A DNA stretch of 64,000 bases from Laterigemmans sp052161645 (GTDB lineage: Bacteria > Planctomycetota > Planctomycetia > Pirellulales > Pirellulaceae), in the NCBI GenBank assembly GCA_052161645.1, contig CP197414.1; one strand, 5' to 3'. The notes below the pieces were generated by a model. That model ran no database searches and was not told the origin of the DNA. It saw only the letters and a list, made by a program, of their open reading frames with translations. Positions within the stretch are counted from its first letter, which is position 1. Each line of letters begins with the position of its first letter. The translations under genes and the position numbers were made by a program. Of this stretch, positions 19,050 to 31,000 are shown piece by piece.

Positions 19050-22000
19050 ATGGATGGCTTCAAACGTTCGGCAAGTCAACGCAGTCTTAGGGCGCGGACA
19101 AACCGAAGGCGTCGGCTTTCGGTCGAGATTCTTGAAGATCGACGCATGCTTGCGGCGGTTTCATGGGACGGTGGCGGTGGCGATCTTGCATGGAGCAATC
19201 CCCTCAATTGGAGCTCTGATCAATTGCCATCGGAGACTGATGACGTAGCGATCGATGCGGGCGCATCCAGGATCGAGTACGCGAGCGGAAATACGACCAT
19301 CAACTCGTTAACCCTAAAAAGCAATCTACTTGTCGAGGACGGTTTACTTTTGACGAGTACCGTCAGCGTTCAGGGAGGGAGATATCTGCAAGTCTCAGGG
19401 GAGAATTCAGAATTTTCCAGCGCTGCCGCCTCGTCGATCAACGGCGCGGATCTTTTGGTCAGCGACGGAGGCGCTCTCGTCATTGGATCGGTGCAAGAAG
19501 TTTCTAACAGTAGTGGTGATATGGTATGGCGGGCCACCGGCCCGGGTAGCGTGCTCAGCCTACCGAACCTGACGGCGATCAATAACGGTACTGAGTGGCG
19601 GCAGGACATCTTCCTAGAGGCCAAAGATGGGGGCGAACTGCTTCTGCCGCAAGTGAGCGAAATCATCGACCCGAATTCTGGTGATCAACGGGGGCGTTCG
19701 ATCCAAGTTCTTTCCGATGGCGTTGACAGCCGAGTCGATCTGAGTTCCCTGCGAAGCTTTTTAGATTATAGCTCTGGATCGCTTACAGGGGGATTTGAGG
19801 ACCGCATAGATCCTGAGTACTCACGCCTAACAGCGTCTCAAGGTGGAGAGATTGTGCTCAGCGGATCACTGACGACTCGCGGTGTATACATTCCACTTGA
19901 TGCGTCAGGTACGATTGATACGACCACTTTCGAGAACTTAAGAAATAGTCGACTTGATATTAGCAACGCGCCAATCGACCTGTCATCTTTGACCAGCGCC
20001 GTTAACACCGGTTTTAATATCACGGGCGTCGACGTCGACCTTTCGTCGTTGACAGATGCTGACCTCGGTTGGTTTTCGATCTCCGGTGTCGACATTGACT
20101 TGACCAGTATCACGGACATGGATGGTCGTGATATCTATATTTCCGGGGGCGTGGCCATTGAGTTGCCCGGGGTCTCGTCATCGACGAACCTCTCCGGCGA
20201 CATGGTGTGGCGAGCGACCGGTACCGGTAGCGTGCTCAGCCTACCGAACCTGACGGCGATCAATAACGGTACTGAGTGGCGGCAGGACATCTTCCTAGAG
20301 GCCAAAGATGGGGGCGAACTGCTTCTGCCGCAAGTGAGCGAAATCATCGACCCGAATTCTGGTGATCAACGGGGGCGTTCGATCCAAGTTCTTTCCGATG
20401 GCGTTGACAGCCGAGTCGATCTGAGTTCCCTGCGAAGCTTTTTAGATTATAGCTCTGGATCGCTTACAGGGGGATTTGAGGACCGCATAGATCCTGAGTA
20501 CTCACGCCTAACAGCGTCTCAAGGTGGAGAGATTGTGCTCAGCGGATCACTGACGACTCGCGGTGTATACATTCCACTTGATGCGTCAGGTACGATTGAT
20601 ACGACCACTTTCGAGAACCTCAGGAATAGCCGACTTGATATTAGCAACGCGCCAATCGACCTGTCATCTTTGACCAGCGCCGTTAACACTGGTTTTAATA
20701 TCACGGACGTCGACGTCGATCTTTCGTCGTTGACAGATGCTGACCTCGGTTGGTTTTCGATCTCCGGTGTCGACATTGACTTGACCAGTGTCACGGACAT
20801 GGATGGTCGTGATATCTATATTTCCGGGGGCGTGGCCATCGAGTTGCCCGGGGTTTCGTCATCGACGAACCTTTCCGGCGACATGGTGTGGCGAGCGACC
20901 GGTACCGGTAGCGTGCTCAGCCTGCCGAACCTGACGGCGATCAATAACGGTACTGAGTGGCGGCAGGACATCTTCCTAGAGGCCAAAGATGGGGGCGAGT
21001 TGCTTCTGCCGCAAGTGAGTGACATCATCGACCCGAATTCCGGTGATCAACGGGGGCGTTCGATCCAAGTACTTTCCGACGGCCTTGACAGCCGAGTCGA
21101 TCTGAGTTCCCTGCGAAGCTTTTTAGATTATAGCTCTGGATCGCTTACAGGGGGATTTGAGGACCGCATAGATCCTGAGTACTCACGCCTAACAGCGTCT
21201 CAAGGTGGCGAGATTGCGCTCAGCGGATCACTGACGACTCGCGGTGTATACATTCCACTTGATGCGTCAGGTACGATTGATACGACCACTTTCCAGGACC
21301 TCAGGAATAGCCGACTTGATATTAGCAACGCGCCAATCGACCTGTCATCTTTGACCAGCGCCGTTAACACTGGTTTTAATATCACGGACGTCGACGTCGA
21401 TCTTTCGTCGCTGACAGATGCTGACCTCGGTTGGTTTTCGATCTCCGGTGTCGACATTGACTTGACCAGTGTCACGGACATGGATGGTCGTGATATCTAT
21501 ATTTCCGGGGGCGTGGCCATCGAGTTGCCCGGGGTTTCGTCATCGACGAACCTTTCCGGCGACATGGTGTGGCGAGCGACCGGTACCGGTAGCGTGCTCA
21601 GCCTGCCGAACCTGACGGCGATCAATAACGGTACTGAGTGGCGGCAGGACATCTTCCTAGAGGCCAAAGATGGGGGCGAGTTGCTTCTGCCGCAAGTGAG
21701 TGACATCATCGACCCGAATTCCGGTGATCAACGGGGGCGTTCGATCCAAGTACTTTCCGACGGCCTTGACAGCCGAGTCGATCTGAGTTCCCTGCGAAGC
21801 TTTTTAGATTATAGCTCTGGATCGCTTACAGGGGGATTTGAGGACCGCATAGATCCTGAGTACTCACGCCTAACAGCGTCTCAAGGTGGCGAGATTGCGC
21901 TCAGCGGATCACTGACGACTCGCGGTGTATACATTCCACTTGATGCGTCAGGTACGATTGATACGACCACTTTCCAGGACCTCAGGAATAGCCGACTTGA

Positions 22001-25000
22001 TATTAGCAACGCGCCAATCGACCTGTCATCTTTGACCAGCGCCGTTAACACTGGTTTTAATATCACGGACGTCGACGTCGATCTTTCGTCGCTGACAGAT
22101 GCTGACCTCGGTTGGTTTTCGATCTCCGGTGTCGACATTGACTTGACCAGTGTCACGGACATGGATGGTCGTGATATCTATATTTCCGGGGGCGTGGCCA
22201 TCGAGTTGCCCGGGGTTTCGTCATCGACGAACCTTTCCGGCGACTTGGTGTGGCGAGCGACCGGTACCGGTAGCGTGCTCAGCCTGCCGAACCTGACGGC
22301 GATCAATAACGGCACTGAGTCAAAACAAGACATCTTCCTAGAGGCCAAAGATGGGGGCGAGCTGCTTCTGCCGCAAGTGAGCGAAATCATCGATCCGAAT
22401 TCTGGTGATCAACGGGGGCGTTCGATCCAAGTACTTGCCGACGGCGTTGACAGCCGAGTCGATCTGAGTTCCCTGCGAAGCTTTTTAGATTATAGCTCTG
22501 GATCGCTTACAGGGGGATTTGAGGACCGCATAGATCCTGAGTACTCACGCCTAACAGCGTCTCAAGGTGGCGAGATGGTGCTGGGGCATTATGTGACGAT
22601 ACGCGGCGTCTACGTTCCGCTTGGCATCAGCGGTCGTCTTCTGGTTGGGACGCTCGATGTCGGAACTTCATCGCTTTTGGTTGGTTCGGGCACGATTTAC
22701 GGCAACCTAAACAATCGCGCGTCCATATCGATTGATCGAGTGGAGATTCATGGGGATTTTGCGCAACTCAGTGGATCCCTGAAGCTCAATTTAAGTGGTG
22801 AGATCGACAGCCTCGATTATTCTCTGTTGCGGGTTCGGGGTGCAGTGAAGCTCGGCGGCGCACTTGAGGTCACTCGTGACGGATTTGAACCGGACGCATG
22901 GTCTGACATTTCGTTGATTCAGGCAGATGGTATCTCAGGAGAATTTGATACCGTGTCCGGGCTTGGCGAACTGGAGCCTCCCCTGGAAGTTGTCTATGGA
23001 TCGTCGTCGGTGGTGCTCTCACGACAATTCGATCGAGACCCCGTTCAGGTGTTTCCATATATCAATGATGAACCTGGCAAACGAGTGTTTTTCAACGTGT
23101 TGGAAAACCAGCAAGATCCAGTTGGATTCCGATTAGTCGACCCCAACGGAAATTTCGTTTTTGCTTCCCAGGCAATCCCCTCCGATCCTGACCAAGGTGA
23201 CTTCGGACCGTTCCGGCTTGATTTCGCCGGCAACTACGAGATTCAGGTCTTTGCTCACCCGGATTCCGATCCTCTCTATTCCTACGAGATCAATGACGCC
23301 CCGATTGATTCTGCGGAACTGTTATTGAATCGGTCCAATTCCGGTGCGATCGATCATCCTGGTGAGTTGGATATTTGGCGTCTGAATGCGAAGCAGGCGG
23401 CCATCTACGAGTTGGAAATGCTATCGGTGATTGGCGAGGGCCCGCTGGAATTGATTCTACAAGCTGAAGATGGTCGCACAGTGTTTGTCGCCGAGGAATC
23501 TGTCGGCATGGGGCCACGAAAGCAGTATGCAATCTCCATAAATCAGCCCGGGCAATACACGTTGAGAATTCTGGGACGAGGCGACGACACGGCCAATTAC
23601 CAGTTTGTAATGCGTGGTCCTGAAAGTCCCCATGTCATCTCCAGCGCAGTGACCGGCAACGACGATACGACCGTGGACACCGTTGTTATCGCCTTCAATC
23701 AGGAGATGGACTCGGCCAGTTTCGACTTGGCTGAAGATCTAATTTCACTCAGCAGTGGGACGATCCCAATCAGTCCGAATACCGCAGTATGGGTTGATGG
23801 CAACACGCTGGCGATCGAATTCGATCCGCAAGACGTGGTCGATCCGATCGTTGTCTCTCTTAGCGCCGAGATAAATAGTCTAACTGGCGTACCGCTCGAT
23901 CAGGATCAAGACGGTAACGTTGGCGAACCGCTGGAGGATCGTTACACGGCCACCATCTACCGTGATCAACGCGGGCCTCGGATCTTCTTGACGGATCCCC
24001 AAACCACAGCCTCCGCGCCAATCGACGAACTCACGTTCTATTTTAGCGAACCAATCGACGTCGATACGTTCACCCAGGAAGACATCCTTGGATTCCAAGG
24101 CCCAGCGGGATCGCTGCTCAACCAGATCACGGGCGTTCAGGTGGAGGAGACCCGGGCAACGATGTTCTTTGAATCCCAAATCCTTTCCGGCCAGTACGCG
24201 GTGACCATTGGCGCGGACATTCGGGATACCACGGGCAACCTACTGGATCAGAACGAAGATGGCGTCGGTGGCCAAAGCGATGATATTTTTACCGCAACAA
24301 TCGTTCTCAAGTCGCCCGACTTGGTCGTCACCTCGGTGCGTAACCCGGTAGGTGGACTCTATGGCGAGGAACAGGAGTGGACCTGGACGGTTACCAATGA
24401 AGGGAGTGACCCGGCCGAAGGTCTCTGGTGGGACTACTTGTACCTCTCTGAAGACAATATTTGGGATCTGGACGACGCGCTGATCGCCAGGGTTCCTTAC
24501 GACAGCGCTGCCAGCGGTGTGGTGGCCGCGAATGGGGGCGAGTACACCGGATCGATCACGGCCCCGATTCCTGCGGTCCTGCCTGGCAAGTACCACGTGC
24601 TGGTGCGCAGCAACCTATTATCCACCATTGCCGAGTCCGATTTCGGAGATAACGCGTCGACATCGTCCAAGCAGGCCAGCTTCGACATACCGACTCTCGA
24701 GAGCGAAATACCCGTCTCGCAGGAAGTCGAGTATCGAGAGGCGATCTACTACAAGATCGAGGTAACCGAAGAATTTGTTGGCGGAGCGTTAGTCGCTTAT
24801 TTTAGTACCGAGAATACTAATGTCGCCAACGAAATGTACATGAGTCGCGAAACGCTTCCGAGTCGCCGCGAACATGATTTGAGTTCCCAACGTGGACTCG
24901 TTTCGAACCATTGGATCGTGGAGTCCTCTCTTGAGGTAGGAACCTACTACATAGCGGGATTTGTCGCACCGAACCAAAATCAACTTGGACTATTGGGTAA

Positions 25001-28000
25001 CGCGACGGTCGAGGCAAAGCTGCTTAAGCGTGGTGAGTTCGCCGTACTAGATACCGACTTCGGGAAGGGCGGCACGGCAGGCAACCGCACCATCGAGATC
25101 AATGGAGGCAATTTCGATCGTTCGATGGAAGTATTTCTCAATGATGGTTTAGGCAACGTCGCCATCGCCGAGAGTTACTATCGACCGGATTCTAAGAAAC
25201 TCTACGCAACCTTTGATTTGACGAGTGTTCAACCGGGTACCTATGACGTTGTCGTTGCGAATTCATCGAGTCTGGAAGTGACCATTGTGAATTCCTTTGA
25301 GGTGGTACTCGGCGGTGGAAGCGTATTCGCGCCAACCATTGCTAGCCCGCCCGCTTTCCGTCGCCCCTTTCATTCTCCTTTCGTTCACTTTCCGGTCACT
25401 GTTTCGTGGGGAAATACGGGGCTTAACGATATAGCGGTCCCTTTAACCGTCTTCACCAGCAGCGAACCATTCGCGGAAGAATTCCAATCCAATCTTTCTG
25501 GGTCTGGATACTATCAGAAATTCAACGGAACGAACGTCGATACCTTTTTTGCCTATCCAGAGCTAGATGAAATGGTTCCAGGACTACTCTTACCTGGACA
25601 AAGTGGATCGAAGCTCTATCAGGTGGTACCACGGTTAGCGAGCGAGGTTCGAGGCGAAGCCGCGCTCTACGCGATCGACGTGCTTTACGATGAACCCGAA
25701 GAACTCTTCAACTGGGAAGCGGAGCGGGATCGACTCGACCGCGGATACCTTACCGCAGAACAGTTCACTCAGCTGTTTGATGAATTCCAGGATTCTGTTG
25801 GGCTCACGGTTAGGGACTACAACCGAATGCTTTTGGAGATGGCGTTTGTCGTGCCGGAACTGCCAGCCGACGTATTTGAGGCGACGCTCACACTAACGCA
25901 AGAAGCTTTCGACCGCCACGCGGCCACAAGCTCGTCGTCAATTCAAGGAATCGTTGATTACGGCGCCTTTGACATCGACCTCACCGACTTGATAGTCACG
26001 GCTAGGAACGCCAATACGTTGGAAGCATTTTCGGCTCCAGTTCGTACTGATGGAGTGTTCTCGCTGGTCGGTATTGGCGATGGCACGTTCGAGCTCAGCG
26101 TCACTGGTGGTGCGGTGGTCATACATGCGACCTCTGTGGAGGTAGCTGCCGGCGAACCGGCTTCCGCTTCGCTTCAAATCGCGATCGGTAGCACCGTGTC
26201 GGGGTCTGTCCTCGGAACAAATGGACAACTGTTGGACGACCTCCGGCTGTCATTGACATCGGAACTGCTCGACCAGAGCTTTCTAGGCGAAATCGACGAC
26301 TATGGAATCTTTCAATTTGCGGACCTTCTGCCCGGTGAATACACGCTCACTGCGACGGCTCCGGGTTGGGAGACTGCCATCCGGCAGTTCTCAGTAGGCT
26401 TTGGTGAGGCAGTGGTGGAAACGTTAGAGCTTGCCACAGCCACGCGACTCACTGGCTCAGTCCAATCAGCGACTGGTTTAGTCAGTGATGCGCAAGTGCG
26501 ATTACTCAACTACGCATCGGGCGAAGTACTAACCGTCTTCTCGCAGGACGATGGCAACTTCTCATTCAACGGCGTGTCTCCCGGGCTCTGGGCTGCGGGA
26601 GTTACCCACCCAGATTTCAGGGTCGCCTCGAGAGACGTGGATGTTCGTGGTCCTTCACTCTCAGAATCCTTCGATCTATCGATCGGGGCGACAGTGACCG
26701 GACGGATCGTGAGTGAAGCAGGAGTACCCGTCGAAGGAGCCGTGGTTGGTGTGATAATCGATGCCAATCTTCGTTCCGTAGTTACAGACAGCGATGGTAA
26801 ATTTACTGTTGCAGGCTTGGAACCGGGAGAAGCTAGCCTTCAAGTTGACGGTGATGGATTCGCGCGCATGGTACAGCCGATCGGCGACACCGCGATTGAC
26901 TCACCTATTGACCTAGGTGACGTGACGCTTGCCGATGGTTTTGAGATATCTGTAAATGTCACCGACAGCGCTGGAGCTCCCATTGCTGACGCCACTGTGA
27001 TGCTGCAATCGAACGCTGGCAACGAGATCATTAGTGTTGCGACTAATGATGCTGGTAGCTTAAATTTCTCCGCATTAACAGGCGGCGTGTATCGCTTAAG
27101 CATCGGAGTTGACGGTTACGCGAGTACATCGGAGCTGATTTATGTTTCTGACGGTGGTCTTGAGTTAGATATTCAGCTCGCTACAGAGGCAACTCTTACT
27201 GGGTTTGTCGCAGGAGTCACAGATGGAGTGGTTGCCCTCTACTTGAATGAGCAAATTGTCCGCTGGGCACCCATTGACAGCGACGGTACGTATTCAATCG
27301 ATAAGATGGTGGAAGGTGATTACGTAGCGGCCGTTGTTCACGCGTCGCGATTATATGAGTCGATGCCAATCGCAGTGACGGCTGGTAGTGCTTCTCAACT
27401 TAACTTTGCCGAACCCACAGGTACCATCGCTGGTACGGCGACCGACATCAGTGGTCAACCTTTGGTCGGTGCCACCATTACGACGACTATTGTTGATGCG
27501 ATAACGAATGACCGAACCGTGCGGACTGTGATCACTGGAGATAATGGGGCTTTCCTGTTTGTCGGGACGCGAAATGGAACTGAGACGCTCACGCTCCTAG
27601 CCGAGGGCGTCCCACAGACATCCGTGCGACTCACTACGACATCCGGCGACCACGTCGTCGAAGATATCGCTGCTGCAAGCTCACTCATGCTTGGCGGTTT
27701 GGTGCAAGACGCGCAGGGGTTGCCTATATCAGGTGCATCAGTCTTCTTGGTAAACACAGACTTTGCAGACGCTCCTGCCATCGAGCTCGTCGCCGACGCA
27801 ACTGGCGTCTGGCTATTCCAGTACCTTGCCGCAGGGAACTACGAAATTATCGTGACTGCTGAGGGAATGCCAGCGCATGTGGAATCGACGACCATCGCAT
27901 CAAACACGCTAGACAAGATACTGGAGCTGGGGGAACAACGCGCAACGCTGACCGGCATCGTGTCCAGCTCGGGCCTTCCATTGGCAAATGCACTGGTGAC

Positions 28001-31000
28001 GGTCTCGCTACGCGGCGTTGTAATTGCTGAGGCAGTGACTAACAGCGATGGAAGTTATTCCATACAGGATTTGCCGACAGCGCTGGTTGAGGTTGCAATT
28101 CAAGCGACAGGAACAGTTCAAAATGCACAATCGGTCAATCTGGGGACTTCGACGGACGTAAGCACTGAGCTTAGTCAATGCAATTCATGCCGTGTCTTTC
28201 TTGTGGCGCCGTCCCAACCATCGCAAAGCCCACCGCAGCGTTCTGGGTCGGTCAGAACTTCTCAAACAGCAAATACGGGAGCCGAATTAGATGAAAAACG
28301 CTTGCAGGTACGTTTTGACCGTCGCGAAGAACTCAACCGAGAGTATAGCCGAGTAACTTCAATCCCATGGGAACCAATCCCCAGCGACTCGATTCAAGAG
28401 GCGACGGAACCTGATTGCTTCTGCAACTCATCAAGACTTAAGTCTGAATACGATTTCCTTCTCGCTTGGCGTCGCGTTCTTCATCTGGATGCGCTGGCTC
28501 TGAAGACAACGCTTTTGGGGCATCAAGCTGTAGATCTGGTACTCAGAAAGGAAGCATACAAACAGGAAGGACACGCAAGTGCTGCTCTCTTTCTTGCGGT
28601 CGGTATTGCGGATGAATACGCCGCATGGGCGTTACTTCTTGCGGTTCCCGCTACTGGAGGAGCGAGCGGCATTGCAAGTTTGCTTGCGCTGCTTTTAACG
28701 GAGTTCTACGGAACGCTCACAACGGTCGATAGACACCTGAATCGTTACAGCGATCACATTCGATTAATCGAAATCAATCGCAACCAATTCAACGGTAAAA
28801 GTGAAGCGTTCACAAAAGAAATAGAGAATTACACTCGAACCTTGGTGCGTTATGAACGTGACTTAGCCTCAGAAAAACAGAATTGCCCTAAACCATCTGC
28901 ACCAGGTGGATCAGAAACTATTCCAAAGGGAGCTGGCCTCTCGTATGATCTATTGACTGCAGACGATCGCGTGGCGCTTGCGAAGCTAAAGGCGAATGGC
29001 ATTTCCTGGTACGTTGAAGTCATCAGCAATCCATCGGGGTCTGGCGTTACGATCTCTCCGAATGGTGGTGCTGATATTGGAGACGGTGACTGTGACACCT
29101 ATTCAATTTTCTTACGACTGGTGCTGATTTGTGACGACAGTGGCATTTTTGGCATTGGGAAGGAAAAGGAATTTTTTCGCGGCGTATTCACGCTGACGAG
29201 AACTCCCCAGATAATCCCCTTCAACATTTTTTGCGGTGCCAAAAGACCTGAAGATACGGATTGCTATAAGTACGTCGTTGCGGTGACAGGTGATTGCGGT
29301 GCTTACGATCCCAACGATATTCTTGGACCAACAGGGTTCGGTGAGCAGAATTGGACGCGTCAGGACGTCCGATACGACTACACAATCCGATTTGAGAATG
29401 ACGCTGAAGAAGCGACAGCTCCAGCAGCCGTCGTTACAGTTACGCAGCAACTCGATGACGATCTTGACTATTCTACATTCAAACTCGGACCCATCGGATT
29501 TGGAGATAACATCATTGCGAGCTTGCAAAACGACAGCTCGTCACACCTGCGTTTGGACTATACCCAGGAACTGGGGATTTTTCTCGATGTAAGTGCAGGG
29601 ATTGATGTCGCGACAGGCCAGATTACGTTCCAGCTCAAGTCTATCGATCCGGAAACGGGCGAGGTGCCGTTTAGCCCGCTAGTTGGATTATTGCCACCTA
29701 ATTTGGACGGCTCAGAAGGACAGGGCTTTGCTAGTTACTCAATACGTACCAAAGCGAATGTTGAGAGCGGGACCGTTATTGATGCCATTGCGGACATTAT
29801 TTTCGACCAAAATGAGGCAATTGTAACGCCTCCGGTCTTTAATACCATCGATGCCGAAGGGCCGACGAGCTCGGTGAACGAACTCGCTGCGGAAAGCTAT
29901 CCCGGTGTGCTCGTGCAGTGGGTGGGCGATGATTTCGGTGGATCGGGTGTGCGTAACTTCGATGTGTTTGTCTCTCGAGACAATCGGCCTTTTGAGCTGT
30001 GGCTTGATGATACCGCTCAAACCGAAGCACGCTTTTACGATGCCGTTCCAGGAAGCACCTATGCGTTCTACTCAGTTGCAACCGACAATGTTGGCTATAT
30101 CGAGCCCCACGCCGTCGTTGCTGATACCACGACAACCATCCTAGAACCCGCCCGGGTCGTTGGAATCTCGGTGTCGCGAGACCGCAGCAGCATGGAGATC
30201 GAATTTTCTCAAGCGATGAACCTCGGAGAACTAGTCGCAACCGACGCGATCGCCACCGCCTTCGGTATCCAGACTCCCGATGGGACGGCGGTCACGCTGG
30301 AGGGGCTCTCATTCGATTACGACTCAGTCGATTTTCTGCTGACCGCTTCTTGGGATGAACCACTGACGGAAGGGCGCTACCACCTCATGCTGGATGCTCA
30401 AACGCTGACCAATGAGAACGGCGGGCAACTCGCCTGGGGAGTCTCAGGGCCTTCGTTCTCAGTCGGTAGCTTTGAGAGTTCACAGCCAGTGATCGTGGGT
30501 GGCGTGGCATTGCACTATGACGGTGTTGCTGTGCCGTCGGTTATCGATTTCAACCAAGATGGGCGACTAGATCTCGTGGTGTCCACCGAAGTTGGGCCCG
30601 ATGTGTATGAGGCCTACCTGTTGTTGAATGAGGGCTCATCCGCAGAACCACTGTTCACAACGCAAATCCCGCTGCTGGACGATGACGGGCCGCTCCAGTT
30701 TGATTCCGCTTTGAAGCGTCCCCTGTTTGTTGACTGGACCGGTGACGGAGCGTTAGATCTGATTGCTTCCAATGAATTCCAGCAATTAATGCTTTGGACG
30801 AACGTCAATACGAACATCGCTCCTATTTATTCCAATCCCACGCCGTTGATGTATGGCCCAGCCGATGCACCTCAAGCAATCGATTTGGTGGCCACCGCAT
30901 TGTCGATGATGGATATCAATCAAGACGGTCGCCTGGACCTGCTGATCGCGACTCAAGAAGGTCAAATTGTCCTTTTCACCGATGCAAACAGCGACGGTCA

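Noticed and set aside
19512..22620. Regular repeats considered as a CRISPR array
   Set aside because: The unit is 681 bp, lies in frame inside a gene, and has no unique spacers or cas genes.
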